From Molanna angustata (Eukaryota; Arthropoda; Insecta; Trichoptera; Molannidae), in assembly GCA_963576475.1 (NCBI GenBank), contig OY754964.1:8099986-8163985 (forward strand): 64,000 nt of DNA, given 5' to 3'. Of this stretch, positions 44,195 to 55,683 are shown one piece after another (within the stretch, counting starts at the first letter, position 1; the number at the start of each line of letters is the position of its first letter). The notes under the pieces were generated by a model. It did not search any database, was not told where the DNA came from, and saw nothing but the letters and a program-made list of their open reading frames with translations. The position numbers and the translations under genes were made by a program.

Positions 44195-45355
44195 TGCCAT
44201 AGTACACACTGTTTTGTATATTTAACATTAACTCCGGTTGGTTGGTAGAAATTGCCATTAGGCTAGTGCCTTCGGGTGTACCTCAAGATTCCCATTTGGG
44301 GCCTCTCTTATTTAATATTTACATACATGACATTGGATTATGCTTCAGGAACAGTAATTACATATTATACGCTGACGATATGAAAATCTACAAAACTGTT
44401 ATAGACATTACTGACTGTGAGAACTTACAACTTGACCTTGATAGACTAACTTCTTATTGTGTCTTGAATAAGCTGTTACTAAATGTAAAAAAATGTCACT
44501 CCATTACATTCTCTAGGAAAAAGAGTACAATACAATACACATACACAATCAATAGGGAGGCGATTGATAAGACATCAGACTGTAGAGACTTAGGTATACA
44601 ACTGGACAGTAAACTTTTATTTGACAAACACATTGACACAATTACACTGAAAGCTTATAAAATGTTGGGATTCCTGATGAGAGTATGCAAACCATTCACA
44701 CAAGTGAAAACATTTATCTAACTATATAACACAATTGTTAGAAGTCAATTGGAGCATGCATCAGTCATCTGGAATCCACAATATAATATTTATATTAACA
44801 GTATAGAACGAATACAACAAATATTTTTGAAACATATGAAGTACAAATTTGGTAATAACTACAAACATGAATTTCAGACTTAACAAACAAGACGAAGGAC
44901 CTCAGACTTAATGTACCTTTATGACATAATAAACTTCAATATTGACTGTACAGACCTTCTGAAAATTATTAATTTCAACATACCAAACAGACGAACAAGA
45001 CACACCTCAACGTTCTTTTTAGACAAAAAAAACACTAATGCCGCTCAGAATTCGCCATTGTACCGATGCTTTACCACGCATAATAATTTGGAAAAGATAA
45101 GGTCCGTGGACATATTCTGTATGTCCAGGACTCTTTTCAGGAGCCACGTTAGATAGGATTAATATTTTTTTTTGTTACCAGTAGTTAGTACAATGCACCA
45201 TGAAATCAAAGGTTGGCTGATTAAGTTACAATTACTTATGTTGCTATTCTTATTTATTATATGTGTTTAAAAAAATATTATTGCACGTTGCCCATTTTTT
45301 CAAATAAATTAAAAAAAAATATGTACAGAAAGATTCAAATAAATAAATAAATTAT
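44195..45355 (+). pseudogene. Jockey-like LINE ORF2, RT to 3' tail
   Basis: 44195-44260 is the 3' UTR phrase of one LINE. At 44265 the sequence switches into another LINE's RT: VPSGVPQDSHLGPLLFNIYI, then ILYADDMKIYKT (catalytic YADD), LDLDRLTSYCVLNKLLLNVKKC, LGIQLDSKLLFDKHID and YKMLGFLMRVCKPF. A stop at 44719-44721 and a frameshift near 44880 follow, then NFNIPNRRTRHTSTF...NSPLYRCFTTHNN to a stop at 45154-45156 and a tail ending AAATAAATAAATAAATT. About 160 codons around the catalytic centre are open. Same family as 15385-16280. Confidence 0.85.
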
Positions 45356-46140
45356 ATGTTGAGAAATATAGTATATTTGCGAATATGACAAAGGCATTGA
45401 TAGCGAATATGACATTTTTTGTGCGACCACAATTTCCATTTAATTTATATAACAACACGCTCACGCGAGTCGCTGGTATTGTTAAATTTTAGCTGAACCT
45501 AACCAAAAATTAAGGGGAACGGAGATTTACGTACACATCTTACTATTATTTCGATATCGTATTTCATTGCATCCCATATAATTTTTGGTTAGGTTCAGTC
45601 AATGATGTTCAATGATGTTACAATGACTACAACTCTGTGGAAAGCTCACTTTGCAACATTAAATAATCTAAGATTGAAGATGATGTTACTTACATATGGT
45701 CCGCTCTTAAGGCTATTTAACACTATAGTACACTGTGCGAGTATAATGTTCCCATAATATCTTAATGTTCATCTATATATTGAACGAGAAACATCTATTA
45801 ATTTCTGATCATTGTAAATTGGCAAATGCTTTACTTTGAAGTATTTGTGAAGTTTGTAGGAAAAACACAGGGCTGATCGTAGTAACGATTAACAATAATA
45901 AAACTATTTAACTTAGTATTGGGTGAGTGATTAATTAATATTTGAAATATTATCTACCAATCTATTGGAATTTGGAAAGACCATTGTCATTTGAACATAT
46001 GAAAATTCAAAGATACCTAAATGACGGACGCAGTCCCTCAAATTTAATATCCCATTGCTAGTTTTTAATTATAAAAACGAAACAAAATTATTTTTAATGA
46101 TTATCTCAAATGTTTCGTTATTACAGGATTGATGCATTTA
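45356..46140. other. No gene; one 19-bp inverted repeat
   Basis: 45494-45512 is the exact reverse complement of 45579-45597 (TGAACCTAACCAAAAATTA), 66 bp apart. This is probably a tiny MITE or the remains of one. The rest is AT-rich and unassigned. Confidence 0.45.
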
Positions 46141-46285
46141 TTTTTTGATAAACTTAATACCTCAATAGAGACGAAGTTGGAATATATATTTATAAGAACA
46201 ACGGGAAACCATGTATCCACAGGGTTTATGCCCTGTCATCGGCTGGTTTACGTTGGTTTATCACTTAAAGCGCTTGCAAATTTTT
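46141..46285 (-). repeat. Family D arm, copy 2 right
   Basis: CTCAATAGAGACGAAGTTGGAATAT...CAGGGTTTATGCCCTGTCATCGGCTGGTTTACG...AAGCGCTTGC. Inverted partner of 42135-42283, 3.9 kb away, and directly followed by LINE-R. Confidence 0.65.
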
Positions 46286-46304
46286 GAAAACTTCAAAAAT
46301 AAAG

Positions 46305-46672
46305 ACATATGTAAGTAAAGAATGTAAGATAAAGAAATATGTCATTGATAGAATGAAAATGAACACTTTGAGATAGTTTGGCCACATGGGGAGAATGAAT
46401 GAGGAACTCCTGACGAAGAAAATATAAATTGCGGACAGGAATGGAAAGAGAGGTCGGGGCCGCCCAAGGAAGGGGTGGCACGTCCATGTGAACGGTATGT
46501 TGAAAGACGGAAATGTTAGAAGCGTGAACAATAGACGAACATGCATAAGACGATGGATGGATGTCGACGAGGCGATGTATGTGTGTCAATATAGAAATAT
46601 GTGGCGTTCGTTTCTCTTTGGCTACCCCGTGAGGGACATGGCGGGATGGTATATATGTATGTAAATTTTGTT
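46305..46672 (+). pseudogene. LINE-R C-terminal fragment with tail
   Basis: Encodes CKIKKYVIDRMKMNTLR, stop (TGG to TAG), FGHMGRMNEELLTKKI, stop, RGRGRPRKGWHVHVNGML, RRTCIRRWMDVDEAMYVCQYR and GYPVRDMAGW, ending TGTATGTAAAT. It is colinear with reference LINE-R 30481-30830 and one of the better-preserved short copies. The element is 5' truncated. Confidence 0.85.
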
Positions 46673-48034
46673 AAATGGTAAATTTCAAGAACTTGAATGC
46701 AAGCTTAGAATATTTGGCGTTAGAAACATTTTTCCAACGCCATCATTTGAGAAATTGGTTGATAAACAATGAAAGTCACGATCCTTATGCATGAGGTGAT
46801 CCTTATACAATGCTGTCGTATAGATGTCTCCCCTGGACCGATGAATTTACACAGAGTACATATGTATTTACATTTATTTCGTATTTTACGAACGCCTTTA
46901 TAATTGAATGTTGTGAATGAATATCCTCCCTGCGAGAATATTTCGCCACATAACAGCAGTATTAGATTAAAGTGCTCGGGGACTGTACTCAATATTAATA
47001 ATTTTGCAATATTGAATCTTATTTCTACTGCATCGTAAAATACTAAACTAAATATGTTTGTATTATAACGAACGCACTTATCGCCTTATGTTTTCATTTA
47101 AACTAATTTATTTATGCAATTAAAACATTGTACAAGATAACTTTGCGATATCCAATTTGATATCAATGAAAATATTGTTGAAATAATTACGCATGCAAAT
47201 TAAAAAGATTTGATCATGAAAACTTACATAATATTATCAACATAGTATCATACAATAATTAATGATAAAATATATGCGAATAGTGATAATAATAAATTGA
47301 AATAATCGATGGAAAGAGGTTTTGTACAAAATAACTACATAATTGTAGATTATATTATTATCATTATTGTTGAAACATTTCTTTCATTTTGAAGTCTACC
47401 TAAAGAAGTAGTTGAATTTTTTAAATCCTTTAAGTGCCGATGTCACTTTGACAGTTATATTTAGAATATCGTCCTAATTATAAAAATAGAAACTTTTTCT
47501 TCTGAGATGAAGACTAAGAAGAGATCGAGAGAAGGATGGGACTGGTATGGTCATGTCCAAATAGTAGACATTCTAACGGAGGTGTAGCCCTCTGTAGAAC
47601 AGACCACAAATGTCTATCACAAGGGAAAAGAACAATTCGTAAAATGAAACATGTACAATATTGTGATGATTACATAAAGTGAAATTGATGGTTGATCGAT
47701 TTCTTTTTCTTGCATATTTTTGAAGTTAACTTTATAGCATATTTTAAGCAATTTCATTCACTAAAATTTGCTGTAAATTCTGTTAAAAAGAAACAATAGC
47801 AGTAAAATAATATTCTTAACAAAACTCTATTTTTAACTTTTTTCTACTTATAAAATATACTTGACCACTGGCGCGTTTCGCTAAAAGAGCATCTACAGAA
47901 TGGTACTTGTGAATTAGCGGACCTTTTATTTATGTACAAAAATTCATTGCGAACAAACCTTTTTTATAAAAAAAAAACAATAAATGAAATTTTTGGGTAC
48001 AACATTATGACTATAACCAATTAAAACTAATAAA
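46673..48034. other. No gene supported
   Basis: AT-rich. 47495-47545 translates EMKTKKRSREGWDWYGHVQ, faintly like the LINE WxGH region, but it is isolated. A 90-codon minus frame at 46720-46992 has no recognisable motif. Confidence 0.35.
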
Positions 48035-48130
48035 AACATACGCAAGTACCGTTCTGTACACTGGCGGGCTTATTGCCATTAGGCAATTTCTTCCATCCAA
48101 CCTGATTACAAAGTGTGACAAAATTGTGTA
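48035..48130 (-). repeat. Jockey-type LINE 3' UTR scrap
   Basis: GTACACTGGCGGGCTTATTGCC and AGGCAATTTCTTCCATCCAACC are the reverse of the 3' UTR phrase seen at 39160-39205 and 44225-44260. Confidence 0.6.
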
Positions 48131-49095
48131 TGTACATCTACAAAATATTGAAAGGGAAAAAAATCAAAGATAAAAATGTGCACTTAGTTAAAAATTAAGT
48201 TTTTTTTTTACTTATTTTAAGTAATTTATGACAGGTATTATGGCGGACATTGGGATCTGGTTGATCGTTGATCTGTTTTGTGTGAGCCTATATGTTTGTT
48301 GTGATAATGATTGTGATTGCAGAAAGTTGAGATTGTATACATATTTAGTGTGGATCACCTGGTTCATAATTTCATATAATTGTCAATATAAATTGTAAAC
48401 TGCTAGCCCTAGAACAGGATTTCCTAGTTGGGCAGCGGTAATCTACTTATTGTTGTCATTATAAATATGGTGTGATAAATAAAATAAATAAATAAATAAT
48501 TTGGATAGTGGTATTCCATTAAGACTTGATATTCGAAAAATTATAAATATTTTTCATCATCTTCATCATTTTTTCATCATTGTTGTGTTCGTTCCAAAGA
48601 AATGAAATTTTTTCTGCTTGTTCGGTTATCGTTCCAACAAAACCAAAAAATAATCCATTTTTCATTTCAGTTCCTGTTCAAATCTGTGATTTTTGTTCCG
48701 ACTTAAATTTGTTTCTATTGTATTTTGCATGAATATGTTTCATCGAATGATATTGTCGCCTATAATTCAACTTCAAATGACACCATCGTTTAATACGGGA
48801 CCAAATTCCATCGAAGATATAATATATGTATCTGTTTGGTCGCAGTAAATCCTCAACTTGGCATGACGAAGAGACATTTGTCTTGTGTTAATATACGCCA
48901 TCAGTTTAGTGTTGTTTAAATGCGATGAGTATAATTTTAATGCGTTTTTATGAAGGTGATCAGAGTTGATAATATATTACCCGAAACCAACGACTCCAAT
49001 TCCATTTTTATCCTCGTAACTCAAAAGTTTCGAAAGATGGGTAAACGTAGCATCAGTTTGGCTAGCTACAGATTTGATACGACGATGAATGCACA
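48131..49095. other. No gene; one LINE-like tail
   Basis: 48390-48500 (CTAGCCCTAGAACAGGATTTCC...GGGCAGCGG...GTGATAAATAAAATAAATAAATAAAT) looks like a LINE 3' end with an A-rich tail. An 82-codon frame at 48950-49198 runs into the SINE2-tail array and is not recognised. Confidence 0.4.
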
Positions 49096-49099
49096 TACT

Positions 49100-49690
49100 A
49101 TTTATTTTGTGATGCGATGCTTCTATGGTACTATGTCAAATATTAATTTATTTTGTGATGCTTCTCGGACTATGTACAGGTACTATGTTAACTATTGATT
49201 TATTTTGTGATGCTTCTCGGACAACTAACAGGTACTTTGCCAAATATTTATTTATTTTGTGATGCTTCTCGGACTACTACCAGGTACTATGTCAAATATT
49301 AGTTTATTTTGTGATGCTTCTCGAACTACTAACAGGTAGGTACTATGCCAAATATTAATTTGTTTTGTGATGCTTCTCGGACTACTACCAGGTACTATGT
49401 CAAATATTAATTTATTTTGTGATGCTTCTCGGACTATGTACAGGTACTATGTTAACTATTGATTTATTTTGTGATGCTTCTCGGACAACTAACAGATACT
49501 TTGCCAAATATTTATTTATTTTGTGATGCTTCTCGGACTACTACCAGGTACTATGTCAAATATTAGTTTATTTTGTGATGCTTCTCGAACTACTAACAGG
49601 TAGGTACTATGCCAAATATTAATTTGTTTTGTGATGCTTCTCGGACTACTAACAGGTACTATGTCAAATATTAATTTAACACGCACCCAA
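49100..49690 (-). repeat. SINE2-tail satellite, 11 units with a five-unit higher-order repeat
   Basis: Eleven units of 52 or 56 bp, each TTTATTTTGTGATGCTTCTCGGAC...CAGGTACTATG...CAAATATT (the first one is shortened). Units 2-6 match units 7-11 one to one, including unit 5/10's extra GTAG and the unit 2/7 ATGTACAGG variant. So a block of about 264 bp was itself duplicated. The unit equals the 3' tail of SINE2. The array runs straight into the rest of a reversed SINE2 (49691-49850). Confidence 0.9.
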
Positions 49691-49850
49691 TGACGAGTTG
49701 CCACATTCTGGAGACTTGTGATTTATGATATTTATCGTTTCACAGATCCAGACTGAAAACACAATTAAAAACTGCGTCTCCACCGGGAATCGAACTCGGG
49801 ACAATTCGTTCAGGAGTTATCAAACCGAATTAGCCACGAAGGCATACTAT
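49691..49850 (-). mobile_element. SINE2 head and body
   Basis: The minus strand has CTTCGTGGCTAATTCGG (A-box region), GAGTTCGATTCCCGG (B box), GGAGACGCAGTTTTTAATTG and CTCCAGAATGTGGCAACTCGTC, colinear with the plus-strand SINE2 at 58716-58955. Its 3' tail is the start of the adjacent satellite. Confidence 0.8.
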
Positions 49851-50154
49851 TAATGATTCTGGTTTGCTATGATTATTTCACTCTTTTTAGTACACGATAA
49901 AATAAGTCGTTCAGTTTACACAGAAGCTAGGGAAGGTTAAGGGAAAGTATGGGACAGAGAGTGAAAGGTATCAAGTCTTTATCAGTTATGTATGAAACAC
50001 TTTATTTTGAATATTATTGCATAGATAGCCGTCATCATTTTTTGTTTGAAACTCGTCGGCCCGTGTGCGATTCAAATTTGACAGTTGAAGAAGTTAAGTT
50101 GTTTCGATACGCTATACATATTTCGTGTCCTTTCGTGTCGATTAACTAAAAACG
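49851..50154. other. Flank, no gene seen
   Basis: A 66-codon plus frame at 49949-50149 ends at the foldback boundary and has no recognised content. Confidence 0.35.
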
Positions 50155-50165
50155 CGCCGTGCGCA

Positions 50166-51572
50166 CGGTCTAGGACACTTGGCTGCGGCCACTTGGTTGC
50201 GGGACACTTGGGTGCGGGAAACTTGGCTGCGAGACACTTGGCTGCGGCGGACACTTGGCTGCGGGACACTTGGGTGCGACGGACACTTGGGTGCGAGTCC
50301 ATTTGGCCGCGACGGACACTTGGGTGCGAGCCCACTTGGTCGCGAAATAAAAAAAAAATCTGCTTTGGAATGAAGTGTTTCATACTGATTTTTGTAATGC
50401 TCTTTATATATATACATATGTAGATGATATACAAGTATACAGGCATTTAAAATATAAAGATATATACCTACTTAAGTTTAATAGTATAAAGTAAAAACAA
50501 GGTTATTAAGTGAAATTATTTTTCATACTATAAATATGAGAATTTTTATACCCATACCTACATGAAAAGTGAATTATATTTTTTTCGAAATTTGTTGTGA
50601 TACTAAAAATGTAATAAATTAGAAAAAGAACTTATGTAGTTAAACATCAATTCATACATAATATCACGCCGTATCCCTAATTTATGTGATCGCAACAGCT
50701 TTTTCTTGTACATACCTATTACATAAAATTCATTACATTTCATTATTACAAATACACATTTAAATAATTATAAAATCTAATTTATTATTTTTTTTAAAAT
50801 ATAAGATATTATTTTTTGTACATTACTTGTTTTATTTTTATTCACTAAAGTACCTATATATATTTTGTCCAAAATAAATTAAAAAATCTTCAACAATGCG
50901 ATAGTGTGATTTAATCCTTCAGATTTGAGATAGGAAAAAGATTAATAATACAAACATGATTTAGAAACCCGTTTAAATGTCTTTTTCTTAAAAAAAGTTT
51001 CTATCTACTTACTTAAAGATAGTAATATGTGTTTGTAATCATGAAATGTAATCAATTGTATGTACCTAATACGTCCACGAAAAAACTTTTACGATCACAT
51101 AAAATAGGGATACGGCGTGATATGTATTGATGTTTAACTACATAGGTTCTTTTTCAAAATTCCTACATTTTTGTCACAACAAATTTCGAAAAAAAAATTT
51201 AACTTTACAGGAAGTATATAAAAAATTCTCATACTCGTATGAAAAATAATTTCACTTAATAAACTTGTTTTTACTTTATACTTTTAGACCGTACATATTT
51301 ATAAAGAGCATTACAATAGTCAGTACGAAACACTTCATTCCTAAGCAGAAAAAAATATTTTTACAATAATTTTAATATTCGCGATCAAGTGGGCTCGCAC
51401 CCAAGTGTCCGTCGCGACCAAATGGACTCGCAACCAAGTAGGCTCGCACCCAAGTGTCCGTCGCACCCAAGTGTCCCGCAGCCAAGTGTCCGCCGCGGCC
51501 AAGTGTCTCGCAGCCAAATGTCCCGCACCCAAGTGTCCCGCACCCAAGTGGCCGCAGCCAAGTGTCCCATTC
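50166..51572. mobile_element. Foldback element with CpG-rich minisatellite arms
   Basis: The two halves are reverse complements. Outer parts (50166-50345 and 51384-51572) are 11 and 12 units of 12-17 bp with core ACTTGGSTGCG, in the same mirrored order. Inner parts are AT-rich and also mirrored (GCCGTATCCCTA...TGTGATCG / CGATCACA...TAGGGATACGGC). CGCCGTGCGCA lies in direct orientation on both flanks (50155-50165, 51573-51583) as an 11-bp candidate target duplication. Internal tandem repeats in long inverted arms recall Foldback/MULE elements. All reading frames through the arms are open but meaningless. Confidence 0.85.
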
Positions 51573-51583
51573 CGCCGTGCGCA

Positions 51584-51956
51584 ATTATATCCAAACCGTG
51601 TTTGGAAGTGTTTTAAACCAGCATAAAGTGTTTTGATACGGAGGTAGGGTGGGTGTCTTCCTTGAATATTATCCCGACATGAAAAAAGAAATTTGAAAAA
51701 AGAACGTCAGACTATAATCGGACGTTCAGCCAGTTTCGACAATTCTCTAATCTGTGTACCTAAACGTCGGATTACAATCAAGTTACAATTAGTTTAAGGC
51801 TCATTCAGGTTACATTTTTATGCTGTGAAAATATAAATATTAACGGACGACAATATACACATTTTTTATGAGAGAAACAACTTATGATTTTTTCAGTGCG
51901 GATTTGTATATGTATTTTCAATTGTATAATGTTTATTCGTTTATTTATAATTTTAT
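51584..51956. other. AT-rich stretch, nothing recognised
   Basis: AACGTCAGACTATAATCGGACG and AACGTCGGATTACAATC at 51703 and 51764 form a weak direct repeat. No gene. Confidence 0.35.
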
Positions 51957-52055
51957 GACTCTCCACACTACATATGGAATAGTGGAGAGTAATGATTTCA
52001 CATTTTTTAAGCATATTTTTTTTAACATCAATTTCTCAAAGGGTATCATGTAGAG

Positions 52056-52609
52056 CAGAGGTTCCCAACCCCGTGCCCGCGGGCACCATGGCGCCCGCGG
52101 AACGATTCGTATGTGCCAGTCACTATTCGACAAAGACAGAATTTTTTCATAAACATTAATTAAAAATGTGAATTATTTTAATTTATTTGTTAAAGTTTTA
52201 ATTTTTTTGAGTGCCTAGGTTTATTAAATACGTTCGTATGTTTGCAATATTGTATTTATGAATGGTTCCTTTGCTGACAGTAATAATTGTTGCTAACAGG
52301 ATTATCACATTGACATTTTAATATTATATTTTTTTATAAAATGTCTTCTCTGTAAGTATTTGTGTTTTTTGTTTACTTTGTTTACGTTTTGTAAATACAT
52401 TTCTCTGTGTGTATGCAATTTGAATAATAATTTTACTATTTTGAAACATTTTTGTTTATTATTTATTAATAAATTATGAATATAAGAAAATAAATTATGG
52501 GAAAATGAGAAGTTATGGAAGGAGTATGTCGATTAAAAATAGGTGGTGCCCGCCACCCTACCGATATTTTATAATGTGCTCTAGAGTACGAAAAGGTTGG
52601 GAACCCCTG
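52056..52609 (+). mobile_element. hAT-type non-autonomous element with 8-bp target duplication
   Basis: 554 bp with terminal inverted repeats CAGAGGTTCCCAACC / GGTTGGGAACCCCTG. ATGTAGAG occurs directly on both sides (52048-52055, 52610-52617), the 8-bp duplication expected of hAT transposases. The ends are GC-rich (CCGTGCCCGCGGGCACCATGG) and the middle AT-rich, with no transposase. GGTGGTGCCCGCCACC near the right end forms a palindrome. Confidence 0.88.
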
Positions 52610-52972
52610 ATGTAGAGAGTGCACACTGTGAGTTTCGTCGTGATATGTTTTGTATGTATGGCGTACGCCGTACGGATTATCCTTTTTGTGTCCTCTCTAC
52701 AACCCAAACAACAAGTCCGATCGACTTTATATTAACATAATATGTGTAAAGTACATAGACTTAAGAGCTGATTAGTTTTCCATAGAAAAATTTTAATTTA
52801 TCTTCTATGAATTCATCATTTACGTTGTTTTTTTTGTCTCCTCTCTATAGCCCAAACTATAAGTCCGATTGACTTCATATTTAAAGTCCATAAATTTAGA
52901 GCTGATTAGTATTCCATGTTGATTTCTCCTCTATGATTTCATCTGTCCAAATTTTCAAAATGCTCTCACGGT

Positions 52973-53095
52973 ATGGAAAATCGAGGTATTTTTTAGGGAG
53001 ACCACCCAAACGATGGAGGGACAGCTGGACGTCCTCCTCCCAGGAGCAGGTGCCGAGAACTACAGGACATAGTCCTAGCTGACGAAGAAGAAGAA
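52973..53095 (+). pseudogene. LINE-G 3'-terminal scrap with 38-bp flanking duplication
   Basis: Encodes GKSRYFLGRPPKRWRDSWTS, then SQEQVPRTTGHSPS, stop and GAAGAAGAAG. The C-terminal frame is intact. It is flanked by a 38-bp direct repeat (52935-52972 and 53096-53133, one mismatch). The closest relative in sequence is 9595-9795. Confidence 0.85.
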
Positions 53096-53384
53096 GATTT
53101 CATTTGTCCAAATTTTCAAAATGCTCTCACGGTGTTCATACTGTTCGAAATTGTGATAAAATAAAAATACACTTATCAAAAATACATTCATAGATGTCAA
53201 AACTTAAAGAAAAAATCTATGGTCTGCCATATCAATGTGAAATAAATTTCATATTTGTATGAAAAATTTATATAGGTAACAGATGTAAAATAGCTTCTGT
53301 TTGGGAAAATTGAGTGATCGACTTCATATTGATATTGTTTGTGTCTCTATAGACAAGTGTATTTTTTTACTCTCCACTTCTATC

Positions 53385-53640
53385 TTCGTCAAAGGGTAGG
53401 CAGTGAGAACAGAACACCGCATTCTTCTATCTTGACACATACATCGCCTCATCAACATTGATACACTGTCTCATAATGCATTCAATGATTTCCGTGACAA
53501 TGTTTTTGTGTGTATGGTGTATTGTGAAAACTTTTGTCTTCTGGGAATCTTATATTTGTTTAAGAATTTAATATAAATGTACTTCATAAAAATGCATTAA
53601 GAGATAGTCAACCTTTCAAGAAGAAAAAATGAACAATTAC
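53385..53640 (-). repeat. Module K, copy 2, beginning with a LINE-R 3' scrap
   Basis: CGTCAAAGGGTAGGCAGTGAGAACAGAACACC...CTATCTTGACAC...CATCGCCTCATCAAC is the LINE-R terminus in reverse. The remainder to CAACCTTTCAAGAAG mirrors 11614-11875. Confidence 0.6.
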
Positions 53641-53719
53641 TATGGTGTGGAGAGTTTAGTGTTGGCTACAACCCACTCGTTTTATTTAAAACTTGATTGT
53701 TTTACTGTGTAGGTTATTC

Positions 53720-54232
53720 TTTTTTACTCCTCACTAACACAAGGTGATATAGTGGGGAGTTATGATTTCGCAATTTTTAAGGGTATTTTTTTTTTTGCAG
53801 ATTATCAACTAGTATCATGCTGAGATTGTATTCTGAAAGTTTCATCACAATGTATCTGTGTGTGTGTGCTATGTGCTATGTACGGCGTGTTCATTTTACT
53901 TTATCGATTATAGACTAAAGTACTCATTCGATTCTATTCAAATTTTGCAAATTTGTATATCTAATGCTCACTTAGATCCCATTAGATTTTGAACGATATA
54001 TGAATAGTGCTTCTCAATTTTTTTAACTGTCAAATATTTCAAAGTGACCCCAAGCTCAGGAAACTTAAAATTTGAAATTTTTATTTTCAAATAGGTAAAA
54101 AGGCTCATCACTTTCATAAAATGGCATTCAAGAAATATCAACTTTTCATAATAAAATAAAAAAATAATTAAACAAACTCATTTCATAAAATCGCTGAAAA
54201 TTTTCCATACAAAATTTGAGTACGGAACATCT
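53720..54232 (+). repeat. Family A repeat, copy 3 (right end missing)
   Basis: TTACTCCTCACTAACACAAGG...GTGGGGAGTTATGATTTCGC, followed by the family interior to CCATACAAAATTTGAG. The TTAGTGAGGAGT terminus is absent. Confidence 0.75.
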
Positions 54233-54487
54233 TTGACTAGGTATATACCAAAGACCTTATAATAATATATTCTGACTAAAGGTAATATATTAACATTATT
54301 ATTGTGAAATTTGCTCTGTTTATGTTAAATTATTATTTAATTTTACTCTTTTACATCATTTTTCATAATATCTTATATGAATATTAGGAAAATGTTTATT
54401 TTATCAGTTTTTTTTAGAAACCGAACGTCATGATAGTTTATTTTCTAGGAATATACTAGTTACAAATAAATATTTTGTGTTTTTTTA

Positions 54488-54905
54488 CATACATACTATC
54501 ATGCCTTGTTCATATTGAGGTAGGCAGAGAGAACTGAGCGCCATACTTTCCTTTCCTGATATACTTTTCTCGCTTCACTTAATCCAAACATTGCCTCATG
54601 CACACTCTCCTACTATCTACACATCAGATTCCATTCATGTGATTTAAATGAGTCTTTCTCGACCGACCTCTATCTCTTATTCCGCATCTTTTAGCCATGT
54701 ATAATTTTTTTGTCAACTGTTCTTCATCTGTTCTTTCTATGTGGCCGAACCACTTAAGGACATATATTATATTTTTATTTTGCATGTGGTGTCCTTTTCC
54801 AACATACATTCTGTTCTTGTGCTTACTTTTTTTATTCAATCACACATCGTCTTATTACACATTTGTCTGAGAGACCTCATTTCAACGGCAGTTATTCTAC
54901 TTGGG
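54488..54905 (-). pseudogene. LINE-R C-terminal fragment
   Basis: Starts at the ATGT-type tail (TACATACTATCATGCC) and runs to TCATTTCAACGGCAGTTATTC (VEMRS region). Minus-strand blocks VLKWFGHIERTDEEQLTKKLY and MAKRCGIRDRGRSRK are recognisable. The GRGRPRKGW signature is degraded, and a poly-T insertion breaks the segment. An older copy. Confidence 0.8.

Positions 54906-55683
<778 letters not shown>

Larger units (their letters stand above)
51957..53682 (+). mobile_element. Divergent family A element carrying nested insertions
   Basis: The left end GACTCTCCACACTAC...TAGTGGAGAGTAATGATTTCAC parallels family A's ACTCCTCACTAAC...GTGGGGAGTTATGATTTCGC. The right end GGTGTGGAGAGTTTAGTGTTGGCTACAACCCACTCG parallels GTGAGGAGTTTAGCGTTGGCCACAACCCACTCG. 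Inside lie a hAT MITE, a LINE-G scrap, module K and an AAGTCCGATTGACTTCATAT direct repeat (52710, 52862). Another family A copy starts 38 bp downstream. Confidence 0.6.

Noticed and set aside
50072..50446. Several open frames over 100 codons on both strands, and the matching ones at 51341-51636
   Set aside because: The minisatellite unit has no stop in most frames, so every strand looks open; no start context or domain.
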